The translations under genes and the position numbers were made by a program. A model generated the notes under the pieces. It saw only the letters and a list, made by a program, of their open reading frames with translations, ran no database searches and was not told the DNA's origin. A stretch of 14,975 nt of DNA from Anaerolineae bacterium (GTDB taxonomy: Bacteria > Chloroflexota > Anaerolineae > UBA1429). Positions 7,352-14,012 of this stretch are shown in pieces; the stretch's first letter is position 1; each line of letters opens with the position of its first letter. The DNA lies in NCBI GenBank assembly GCA_007118555.1, contig SKRJ01000319.1:1-14975 (forward strand), read 5' to 3'.

Positions 7352-8482
7352 CTAGCTCCAGGGGCTCCAACGCAGAATAGGCACCAGCCAGGCCAGGCTG
7401 GGCAAGAGCCAGTAGGCCAGCGCCAGCCGGCGCCCTGCGCGGGTCAGCCCGGGCATGGCAAACACGACCGCCACCACCAGCCCGATGGCGTTGCGCCCCG
7501 CATGCATCAGATGATCGTATACGGCGGCGGGCAGGAACAGCAGCGTTACGGCATGCACCATCACGAGCCACAGGCCGAGTTGGCCGTTTGACCCCGTCGC
7601 GCCCCCGTGCCGCCAACCTTCGCCACCCACGATCTTCCAAAGAACATACGCCGCCAGCGCCAGGGCCGGCAGTGCCACGGACAGGAGCGCCGAGAGCCTG
7701 CCCGGCTCCCACGTAAGCTGCCCCAGGATCCCCCGCAGCGGCACCGGATCGAATCCCGGCCCCGCTCGCAGCGCGAGCACGCCAAACCAGCGGTATAGCG
7801 CCACCTGCCAGAGCAGCAGGGGCGCCGCGCCAACGACCAGCCACCCCAAAGGACGAAACCGCCGGCGCACGAGGGCGTCGAGGGCCAGGCCCGCCCCAAA
7901 GAGCAGGGCGATCTCTTTGGCCAGCATCGCCAGCGCGAGCCAGAGCGCCGCCTGAGCCAGACGCTCGCGCTGCCAGGCGATCACCGCCGCAATGACGAGC
8001 AGCCCCATGAGCGGCTCGATGACGTTGCGCGAGTAGGCCATCAGGGTGCCCACAAAGCCGGTGTAGGTGAGGGCGTACCAGGGCGACAGGCCCTGCTCCA
8101 TCAGCCAGCGCCCGAGGAGATAACCGCCCAGGACGATGGCGGCCCCGTTGACCAGCGGAATCGCCCAGGCCACGACCTGGGGCCGCCCGCCAGAGAGCAG
8201 CCCCACCAGCAGCGGCAAGAGAATGCGCTGCAGCCGATAGGGCGGGTTGTCCAGCAGGGGCACCGCCTCCAGCCCCTCGATGGCGATGGCGTACACGAAC
8301 TGGCCGTCATACCCGATAGAGCCATCGGGCACCCCCGCCATGTAGCGCTCGCCCAGCCAGGCGAACCAGAGCGGATCGCATCCGTGCAGGCCAAGGGCGG
8401 CCAGCGTGAACAGCAGATACGCCAAAGCGGTGACGAGGACCACGCCCCAGACCGATTGTCGCGACAGGAACCTGGATCGCAT
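7352..8482 (-). CDS. Multi-pass membrane protein, possible GT-C-type glycosyltransferase
   Basis: This 376-residue integral membrane protein has roughly ten hydrophobic segments, beginning with an N-terminal helix at about residues 10-31. The first extracytoplasmic loop carries YDGQFVYAIA (D59) and is followed by NPPYRLQRILLPLL, a motif pair I associate with uncharacterised polytopic proteins that resemble GT-C glycosyltransferases in cell-surface polymer synthesis. An Asp in the first loop is where GT-C enzymes place catalytic acid residues, but no substrate can be inferred. The frame extends to 8548, yet ATG 8482 is preferred because AGGGG lies about 6 nt upstream and a promoter-like pair lies at 8520-8548, overlapping the longer start. 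It converges with the aminotransferase gene and diverges from the decarboxylase operon. Confidence 0.82.
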   Translation of the reverse strand: MRSRFLSRQSVWGVVLVTALAYLLFTLAALGLHGCDPLWFAWLGERYMAGVPDGSIGYDGQFVYAIAIEGLEAVPLLDNPPYRLQRILLPLLVGLLSGGRPQVVAWAIPLVNGAAIVLGGYLLGRWLMEQGLSPWYALTYTGFVGTLMAYSRNVIEPLMGLLVIAAVIAWQRERLAQAALWLALAMLAKEIALLFGAGLALDALVRRRFRPLGWLVVGAAPLLLWQVALYRWFGVLALRAGPGFDPVPLRGILGQLTWEPGRLSALLSVALPALALAAYVLWKIVGGEGWRHGGATGSNGQLGLWLVMVHAVTLLFLPAAVYDHLMHAGRNAIGLVVAVVFAMPGLTRAGRRLALAYWLLPSLAWLVPILRWSPWS

Positions 8483-8519
8483 GGGTGCCCCTAATAGACG
8501 GCGTGCGCCAAACAGGCAC

Positions 8520-8548
8520 ATCATAGCTGTTTTGGGCCTGGATGCCAC
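8520..8548 (-). promoter_or_regulatory. Leftward promoter for the membrane-protein gene
   Basis: On the minus strand GTGGCA (plus positions 8543-8548) is followed at 17-nt spacing by TATGAT (plus 8520-8525), matching the -35 and -10 consensus at 4/6 and 5/6. Initiation near 8513 gives a leader of about 30 nt to the ATG at 8482. It is back to back with the rightward promoter at 8584-8612, which has the same TATGAT box. Confidence 0.5.
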
Positions 8549-8579
8549 CTGTGACGTGGCCGGCGCATCGCGTGCTGTC

Positions 8580-8627
8580 CGGGTTGGCGCCTTGGCCCGG
8601 CGGCGCTATGATGCTTTTGCCAACCCG
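8580..8627. repeat. 9-bp inverted repeat bracketing the decarboxylase promoter
   Basis: CGGGTTGGC (8580-8588) and GCCAACCCG (8619-8627) are perfect inverted copies separated by 30 bp. The left arm overlaps the -35 box TTGGCG and the right arm sits at the expected transcription start of the rightward promoter. Since the left arm is upstream of that start, a hairpin in this transcript is not expected; paired operator half-sites are a more likely meaning. Confidence 0.6.
8584..8612 (+). promoter_or_regulatory. Rightward promoter of the decarboxylase operon
   Basis: TTGGCG (8584-8589), a 17-nt spacer and TATGAT (8607-8612) match the consensus at 4/6 and 5/6. Initiation near 8619 gives a leader of about 35 nt to the ATG at 8654. 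The inverted repeat at 8580-8627 brackets it, suggesting regulation. Confidence 0.62.
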
Positions 8628-8653
8628 ATATCGCCAGAGTGAGGCAAGTCACG

Positions 8654-9823
8654 ATGACCACCCCAACGCTGCTGTCCACCGCCGCCCTCCGGGCCCTGCA
8701 GGAGGACCATCAAGAGCTTTTGCACGCGCTGGCCGCCGCCAATCTGTCGTACGAGCCCTATCCCACCGCTCTCGGCAACGGCGCCCCCGAGGGCGTCGCA
8801 GCCGCGCGCGCCTACCCGATCCAGGGCATATTAAAGTACCACGGCATGGCGGACTGGGACCTGCGCACCGCCTATCTGCCCAGCATCTCGGTCAACAACG
8901 ATGCCGCCCATACCCTGACCCTGGTGCGCTATGACGCAGGCCTGGCGGCGGATGTCGTCGTCATCAACGGCGAGACCGCCACGGGGCGCCCGCGTGACAG
9001 GGTGGTGTCGATGCTGGACAGGGTGCGGGAGATGGCGCGCATCAAGACCCGCGCCCGGGTGGTCTCGCGCAATGTGGTGCGGGCCCAACGGGTGGGCAAG
9101 GGCCTGGGCACCAGCGCCTCGGCCTCGGCGGCCCTGGCGATGGCCGCCATCGCTGCCACCCTGGGCCCGGATGCCGCCCAGAATCAGCGCCTGCTCAGTT
9201 GCATGGCCCGGCTGCTGGCGGGATCGGGCTGCCGCAGCGCCACGGGGGGCCTGTCGCTGTGGCTTTCGTACCCGGGCATCGCCCATGAGGACTCGTTCGC
9301 CCTGCGTCTCGACCGGCAGGACGAGCTGGCCGACCTCTGCCTGCTGACCGTGCCGCTGGACTCGCGCATCGGGCTGGCCACCGAGGCGGCCCACCACGAC
9401 GCGCCCCGCAGCCCCTTTTTCGAGCCCTGGGCTCTGGGGCGCCGCGACGAGGTGATCGAGTGCATGCACGCCGCCCTCCAGGGCGACTGGCGCACCCTGG
9501 GGCAGCTCGCCGAGCTGGACAGCATCCGGCTGCACGGCGTGACCATGAGCGGCAGCCGCGAAAACAAGCTCTTTGCCTGGGAGCCGGAGAACATTGCCCT
9601 TTTCCGACTCTGCAATGACCTGCGCGCCAGCAACGTCCCGGTCTACTTTTCCACCGACACGGGCCCCACGACGGTGTTTCTCACCCACCGCCAGCACGAG
9701 AACACGGTGGCCCAGGCCATCGCTGATCTCGACATGGGACTGGAGGTGGTGCGGGGTGGCGTGGCCGGCCCCGCCGAGCTGGTGCCGGTGGCGACGGCCG
9801 AGCAGGAGCTGGGCGAAGCATGA
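8654..9823 (+). CDS. GHMP-family (phospho/diphospho)mevalonate decarboxylase
   Basis: This 389-residue GHMP-superfamily enzyme resembles mevalonate-pathway decarboxylases, which phosphorylate the 3-hydroxyl and eliminate phosphate and CO2 to give isopentenyl products. Landmarks are LKYHG (K61), the ATP loop GLGTSASASAALA at 151-163, GSGCRSATGG (190-199) with the expected catalytic Arg R194, and STDTGPTT with the expected catalytic Asp D335. The canonical diphosphomevalonate decarboxylase signature KYWGK is altered to KYHGM and DAGP to DTGP, so the substrate may be phosphomevalonate, as known for some Chloroflexota and archaeal enzymes, or another mevalonate derivative. ATG 8654 was chosen over the in-frame GTG 8639 because GAGG (8641-8644) is placed 9 nt upstream. 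It is coupled by ATGA to the acetyltransferase gene. No other mevalonate gene is in view. Confidence 0.87.
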   Translation: MTTPTLLSTAALRALQEDHQELLHALAAANLSYEPYPTALGNGAPEGVAAARAYPIQGILKYHGMADWDLRTAYLPSISVNNDAAHTLTLVRYDAGLAADVVVINGETATGRPRDRVVSMLDRVREMARIKTRARVVSRNVVRAQRVGKGLGTSASASAALAMAAIAATLGPDAAQNQRLLSCMARLLAGSGCRSATGGLSLWLSYPGIAHEDSFALRLDRQDELADLCLLTVPLDSRIGLATEAAHHDAPRSPFFEPWALGRRDEVIECMHAALQGDWRTLGQLAELDSIRLHGVTMSGSRENKLFAWEPENIALFRLCNDLRASNVPVYFSTDTGPTTVFLTHRQHENTVAQAIADLDMGLEVVRGGVAGPAELVPVATAEQELGEA

Positions 9824-10485
9824 TAGCCGGGCCTACACTTTACGGGGAATACGTGACGCTGCGCCCGCCGCGCCCCAGTGACCAGGCCGACCGGCTGCGG
9901 GTCGGGTATGTGCCCGAGTATGCCCACCTGTGCGGCGGCGAATCCGAACCGGCGCGCGCCTATACGGCGGAGGATGCCGCCGCCTGGTACGAGCGCCTCG
10001 CCGCCGAGCCCCACGGCTGGGCCATTGTCGCAGAGGCGCGCTGCATCGGCCTGGCCCGCCTGCATTCGCTGGATGAGACGCATCGCCGAGCCCGCTATGC
10101 CATAGGCATTTTCGATCCGGCGGCCTGGGGGCAGGGCTGTGGCACGGAGGCCACGCGCCTGGTGTTGCGCTATGCGTTCGAGACGCTGGGCTTGCACCGC
10201 GTCGACCTGCGCGTCATTGCCTACAACGAGCGAGCCATCGCCTGCTACACCAAGTGCGGTTTTCGGCGTGAGGGCGTCGAACGTGAGGGCGCATGGATCG
10301 GCGGGCAGTGGCATTCCGACGTGATGATGAGCATCCTCGAGCACGAGTACCGTGATCGCCGCCAAGACATTTGGCCCCATTCCCCCATGCCCCCCTATCT
10401 CGCCGCAACTCCTCCCCCGCGTTATCCCCAGTCACGCTATAATGGGATTATGTTTGGCAACCAACATCCCATCGGGGAGGAATGA
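9820..10485 (+). CDS. GNAT-family N-acetyltransferase (RimJ/RimL-like)
   Basis: This protein of up to 221 residues is a Gcn5-related acetyltransferase that would transfer acetyl from acetyl-CoA to an amine. The acetyl-CoA loop is visible as WGQGCGTEA (residues 103-111), and the later motif YNERAIACYTKCGFRREG matches the end of the RimJ/RimL-type domain. The acceptor is unknown. The ATG overlaps the decarboxylase TGA (ATGA), implying coupled translation. The domain ends near residue 183. The remaining 38 residues are Pro-rich, and their DNA contains a TATAAT box and the ribosome-binding site of the next gene, so this tail may be the result of a lost stop rather than a functional extension. The stop overlaps an alternative ATG of the dehydrogenase. 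Confidence 0.88.
   Translation: MIAGPTLYGEYVTLRPPRPSDQADRLRVGYVPEYAHLCGGESEPARAYTAEDAAAWYERLAAEPHGWAIVAEARCIGLARLHSLDETHRRARYAIGIFDPAAWGQGCGTEATRLVLRYAFETLGLHRVDLRVIAYNERAIACYTKCGFRREGVEREGAWIGGQWHSDVMMSILEHEYRDRRQDIWPHSPMPPYLAATPPPRYPQSRYNGIMFGNQHPIGEE
10438..10451 (+). promoter_or_regulatory. Possible internal promoter element with palindrome before the SDR gene
   Basis: A perfect TATAAT (10438-10443) lies within the Pro-rich tail of the acetyltransferase gene, 44 nt before the SDR start. ATAAT-GGG-ATTAT (10439-10451) is an inverted repeat overlapping it. No convincing -35 box is present at normal spacing, so a promoter would need an activator; chance is possible. Confidence 0.35.
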
Positions 10486-10487
10486 TC

Positions 10488-11255
10488 ATGCAACTGGAAG
10501 GCAAAAAGGCCCTCGTCACAGGCGGCGGCGTCGGCATTGGCAAAGAGTGCGCCCTGGAGCTGGCGCGCCGCGGCGCCGATGTGGTCCTCAGCTACTACTC
10601 GGATCGGGAGGGCGCCGAAGAAGCCGTGGCCGATATCAAGGCCATGGGGCGCCAAGGCCATGCTCTCGCAGCCGATCTGGGCGACGTCGAGGAATGCTTC
10701 AAGCTGGTGGATGCGGCCGTCGAGCGCCTGGGCGGGCTGGATATCCTGATCAACAACGCCGGGCGCACCGACGAGGCTCCCTTTGACGAGGTGACCCCCG
10801 AGGATTTCGATGAGCTGTACGCCATCAACGTGCGCGGTCAGTTCTTTGTAGCCCAGCGGGCGGTGCGCTCGATGCGCGAGCGGGGCGGCGGCGCCATCGT
10901 GAACATGAGCTCGGTGCAGGGGCTCCAGGGCACCCGCGACCACTCGGTCTATCAGGGCACCAAAGGCGCCGCCATCTCGTTTACCCGGGCCATCGCCGTG
11001 GAGCTGGGCAAGTACAAGATCCGGGTCAACGCTGTGGCGCCGGGCCTCATCGAGGTACCTCGCCACCATGAGAGCTCGGACTATGATCCTGAGGAGCGCG
11101 CTTCCCGGATCCCGTGGGGCGATGTGGGCCATCCCCCCGATGTGGCCCACACCTGCGCCTGGCTCGTTTCGGACGAGGCGATCTATATCACCGGCGCGGT
11201 CATCGTGGTGGATGGCGGGGTCACGGCGCAGCTCTCGCTGGACGCGTGCGGCTGA
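10488..11255 (+). CDS. Short-chain dehydrogenase/reductase (classical SDR)
   Basis: This 255-residue NAD(P)-dependent oxidoreductase of the classical SDR family has a single Rossmann domain. The cofactor motif TGGGVGIG is at residues 11-18, NNAG at 89-92, and the catalytic set is S142 in NMSS, Y155 and K159 in YQGTK. The C-terminus ITGAVIVVDGG is typical. Members include 3-oxoacyl-ACP reductase and glucose 1-dehydrogenase-like enzymes; the substrate cannot be assigned. Two starts are 6 nt apart, at 10482 and 10488. The second is chosen because GGAGG (10476-10480) is then at the ideal 7 nt, whereas it is only 1 nt from the first. The gene follows the acetyltransferase stop by 2 nt, so it belongs to the same operon, possibly with extra transcription from inside the upstream gene. 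Confidence 0.93.
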   Translation: MQLEGKKALVTGGGVGIGKECALELARRGADVVLSYYSDREGAEEAVADIKAMGRQGHALAADLGDVEECFKLVDAAVERLGGLDILINNAGRTDEAPFDEVTPEDFDELYAINVRGQFFVAQRAVRSMRERGGGAIVNMSSVQGLQGTRDHSVYQGTKGAAISFTRAIAVELGKYKIRVNAVAPGLIEVPRHHESSDYDPEERASRIPWGDVGHPPDVAHTCAWLVSDEAIYITGAVIVVDGGVTAQLSLDACG

Positions 11256-11288
11256 GCGGGCCGCTCCCGGATGTAGACGGCGGCCATT

Positions 11289-11317
11289 TTGTGACCCGAT
11301 CTATACTGCTATATAAT
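11289..11317 (+). promoter_or_regulatory. Sigma70-type promoter of the aspartokinase operon
   Basis: TTGTGA (11289-11294), a 17-nt spacer and a perfect TATAAT (11312-11317) match at 4/6 and 6/6. Initiation near 11324 gives a leader of about 190 nt before the aspartokinase ATG. An inverted repeat CCCGA-N7-TCGGG (11319-11335) lies over the start point and could be an operator. Confidence 0.72.
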
Positions 11318-11344
11318 ACCCGACAATCTTTCGGGCAGATGGAC

Positions 11345-11389
11345 GTTGCTTGAGCAACAGTAGTTGCCTTAGCGACATTAGTTGCTTGA
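11345..11389 (+). repeat. 18-bp tandem hairpin repeats in the aspartokinase leader
   Basis: Unit 1 GTTGCTTGAGCAACAGTA (11345-11362) and unit 2 GTTGCCTTAGCGACATTA (11363-11380) are identical at 14 of 18 positions, and a third partial unit GTTGCTTGA follows (11381-11389). Units 1 and 2 each fold as a 5-bp stem with a tetraloop: GTTGC-TTGA-GCAAC and GTTGC-CTTA-GCGAC. The stem change in unit 2 keeps pairing by a G-U. The rest of the leader to 11515 contains the palindrome CTGCATGCAG (11489-11498) just before the ribosome-binding site, and I recognise no known riboswitch. Confidence 0.7.
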
Positions 11390-11515
11390 ATTTTCTGGCC
11401 CCAAAGGTTGCCGTCCCCACCCAGGCACCGTCGCCCTCTCAGCGTCGAGCCCCTTGCGCCATCGTCGGCGAATCTAGGCCGCGCTTTTCTGCATGCAGCG
11501 CCGGGAGCAATCTCT

Positions 11516-12952
11516 ATGATCGTGATGAAGTTCGGTGGTACCTCGGTTGGTACAGGCGAGAGGATGGCCAATGTGGCCCGCATTGCCGTGCGCACCGCCC
11601 GCGAGACCGGCACCCCGCCGGTGGTGGTCGTCTCGGCCATGAGCGGCGTCACCGATAGCCTGCGCCATGCCGCCCAGACTGCTGCCGCGGGCGATGCCCG
11701 CACCTTTGGCCTCATTCGCGACGAGTTGCAGCAACGCCATGAGCAGGCCATTGATGACTGCGTCATCGATGTGGACCACGCCCGGGGCCTGCGCGCCGAG
11801 GTGGCGGCCCTGCTCCAGGCTTTCGAGAACCTCTGCAGCAGCATCCACACCCTGGGCGAGTTGACCGCCCGTGGCCTGGACGCCGTGTCGGCGCTGGGCG
11901 AGCGGCTATCGGCCCGAGTGGTGGCCGCTGCGCTGCGCAGCCAGGGCTATGCCGCCCAGACCATCGAAGCGACCGAGCTGATCCTCACGGACAACAACTT
12001 TGGCAACGCTACGCCCCTGCTGGAAGAGACCACAGAGCGCGTGCGCAGGACGTTCCCGCCCCTCCTGGACAAGGGAATCATTCCGGTCGTGACGGGATTC
12101 ATCGGAGCGACCCGCGAGGGCGCCGTGACCACCCTGGGGCGCGGCAGCAGCGACATGACGGCCACCCTCTTTGGGCGTTGTCTGCCCGCCGATGAGGTCT
12201 GGATCTGGACCGATGTGGACGGCGTGATGACCGCCGATCCGCGCATCGTGCCCGAGGCCTGCACCCTGCCCGACATCTCGTATGGCGAGGTGGCCGAGCT
12301 CTCCTACTTTGGGGCCAAGGTGCTCCACCCGTTGGCGATCCAGCCCATCGTCGACCTGGAGATCCCCGTCCGCGTGCTCAACTCGTTGAACCCAGGGCAC
12401 CCCGGCACCCTGATATCCAACATCATCACCAACCGCCTGCTCATCAAGAGCATCACCGCCATCCGCGACCTGAGCCTGGTGACGGTGCAGGGGCGGGGCA
12501 TGCAGGGCGTGCCCGGTGTGGCTGGCAGGGTGTTCTCGGCGGTGGCCGAGAGTGGCACCAGCGTACTCATGATCACCCAGTCCTCCTCGGAGCAGAACAT
12601 CTGCTTTTTGGTGCGTACCATCGACACGCCCGGCGCCGTCGCTCACTTGGAAGAGGAGCTGGCGCTCGAGATCATGCGTGGGGACATTGACGGCGTCGAC
12701 AGCCAGGACCAGGTGGCCATCATCGCCGTAGTGGGCGGCGGCTTGCGCGGCCAGCCCGGCATCGCGGCGCAGGTGTTCAAGGCCCTGGCCAACGAGGAAA
12801 TCAACATCATCTCGATCGCCCAGGGCTCGTCCGAGTACAACCTCTCGATGGTCGTAGACCAGGAGGATGTCAATCGGGGGGTGCAGGCGATTCACCAGCA
12901 GTTTGAGCTCGATCAAGTCGCCGTGCCCGTAGCAGGCGCAGAGGGGGACTAG
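11516..12952 (+). CDS. lysC: Aspartokinase with two C-terminal ACT domains
   Basis: This 478-residue cytosolic enzyme phosphorylates aspartate, the first step toward lysine, threonine, methionine and diaminopimelate. The amino-acid kinase domain starts with MKFGGTSVG (K5) and contains GRGSSDMTA (208-216) and WTDVDGVMTADPR. Two ACT regulatory domains follow from about residue 316, with TQSSSEQN and AQGSSEYN turns that suggest allosteric feedback control. The single-polypeptide form with about 480 residues and GSSE turns resembles the kinase half of ThrA/LysC-III types more than the short alpha/beta LysC. It is not fused to homoserine dehydrogenase. ATG 11516 has GGGAG (11503-11507) at 8 nt; an upstream extension to 11408 would add leader-like sequence and was rejected. 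The symbol is given by function; ask or thrA-like naming is equally possible. Confidence 0.93.
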   Translation: MIVMKFGGTSVGTGERMANVARIAVRTARETGTPPVVVVSAMSGVTDSLRHAAQTAAAGDARTFGLIRDELQQRHEQAIDDCVIDVDHARGLRAEVAALLQAFENLCSSIHTLGELTARGLDAVSALGERLSARVVAAALRSQGYAAQTIEATELILTDNNFGNATPLLEETTERVRRTFPPLLDKGIIPVVTGFIGATREGAVTTLGRGSSDMTATLFGRCLPADEVWIWTDVDGVMTADPRIVPEACTLPDISYGEVAELSYFGAKVLHPLAIQPIVDLEIPVRVLNSLNPGHPGTLISNIITNRLLIKSITAIRDLSLVTVQGRGMQGVPGVAGRVFSAVAESGTSVLMITQSSSEQNICFLVRTIDTPGAVAHLEEELALEIMRGDIDGVDSQDQVAIIAVVGGGLRGQPGIAAQVFKALANEEINIISIAQGSSEYNLSMVVDQEDVNRGVQAIHQQFELDQVAVPVAGAEGD

Positions 12953-12953
12953 A

Positions 12954-14012
12954 ATGCAGCGGATACCAGTAGGCGTGTTGGGCGCCACGGGCGCCGTAGG
13001 ACAGCGTTTCATCCGACTGTTGGCCGATCATCCCTGGTTCGAGATCACCGCCCTGGCCGCCTCGGAGCGGTCGGCGGGCCAACGCTATGCCGACGCATGC
13101 GTGTGGCGCCTGTCGTCCGAGTGCCCCGAGAGCGTGCGGGACATTATCGTGCAACCGACGACCCCCGACCTGGATTGCCGCATCGTCTTTTCGGCGCTGC
13201 CGGGCGGCATTGCCCATGCGGCGGAAGAAGAGTTTGCCGCCGCCGGCTATGGTGTGCTGAGCAATGCCTCGGCTCACCGCATGGACCCCGACGTCCCGCT
13301 GTTGATCCCCGAGGTGAACGCCGACCATCTGGGCCTGCTCGAGACCCAGCGCAAGCAGCGCGGCTGGGACAAGGGGTTTATCGTCGCCGAGCCCAACTGC
13401 TCTACCTTGGGCATCACGATCCCGCTCAAGCCGATCTTTGACGCCTTTGGCCTGCGTCGCGTCGTCGCCACCACCCTGCAGGCCCTCTCGGGCGCCGGCT
13501 ACCCGGGCGTGCCCTCGCTGGACAGCCTGGACAATGTGATCCCGTACATCGGCAACGAAGAGGACAAGTTGGTCAACGAACCGCCCAAGATTCTGGGGCG
13601 GTTCGACGCCGAGGCGGGCGCCATCGAGCATGCCGACATCCCCGTAAGTCCGACCTGCACCCGGGTGCCCGTCCGCGATGGCCACATGGCGGTGCTCTCG
13701 GTCGAGCTGGAGCGCAAGGCGACCCTCGAGGAGCTGGCCGAGGCGCTGGCGTCGTTCCAGAGCGAGCCGGCCGCCCTGGGCTGCCCCTCGGCGGTGGACC
13801 CGACCATCATTCTGCGCAGCGAGCCCAACCGCCCCCAGACCTACCTGGACCGCGACAACGGCCGGGGCATGGCGGTCACCGTGGGGCGCATTCGTCCCTG
13901 CGAGGTGCTCGATTACAAGCTGGTGGTGCTGGCCCACAACACCGTGCGAGGCGCCGCCGGCGCTTCGATCCTCAACGCCGAGCTGATGGTCGCCAGGGGG
14001 ATGATTCAATGA
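12954..14012 (+). CDS. asd: Aspartate-semialdehyde dehydrogenase (archaeal/fungal-like type)
   Basis: This 352-residue NADP-dependent enzyme reduces aspartyl phosphate to aspartate semialdehyde, directly downstream of aspartokinase. The cofactor motif GATGAVGQ is at residues 10-17, the catalytic Cys C149 is in AEPNCSTLG, and the expected base H244 is in VPVRDGHMAV. The segment LSGAGYPGVPSLDSLDN and the following IPYIGNEEDKLVNEPPKILG are typical of the archaeal/fungal branch rather than the E. coli Asd branch. The ATG comes 1 nt after the aspartokinase stop, with AGGGGG (12942-12947) as ribosome-binding site, so the two steps of the pathway are co-expressed. Its stop overlaps the next start (ATGA). 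Confidence 0.94.
   Translation: MQRIPVGVLGATGAVGQRFIRLLADHPWFEITALAASERSAGQRYADACVWRLSSECPESVRDIIVQPTTPDLDCRIVFSALPGGIAHAAEEEFAAAGYGVLSNASAHRMDPDVPLLIPEVNADHLGLLETQRKQRGWDKGFIVAEPNCSTLGITIPLKPIFDAFGLRRVVATTLQALSGAGYPGVPSLDSLDNVIPYIGNEEDKLVNEPPKILGRFDAEAGAIEHADIPVSPTCTRVPVRDGHMAVLSVELERKATLEELAEALASFQSEPAALGCPSAVDPTIILRSEPNRPQTYLDRDNGRGMAVTVGRIRPCEVLDYKLVVLAHNTVRGAAGASILNAELMVARGMIQ

Noticed and set aside
11254..11266. GAGCG-GGC-CGCTC hairpin as terminator of the SDR operon
   Set aside because: The stem is only 5 bp and no T-tract follows, so an intrinsic terminator is not supported.
11318..11515. Lysine riboswitch or T-box in the aspartokinase leader
   Set aside because: I could not find the conserved lysine-riboswitch core or a T-box sequence such as the GGUGGNACC antiterminator motif. 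The structure present is different.
11906..14009. Long minus-strand frames (11906-13012 and 12870-14009) opposite aspartokinase and asd
   Set aside because: They mirror the codon structure of certain genes, overlap each other, and have low-complexity His/Gly/Arg-rich products.
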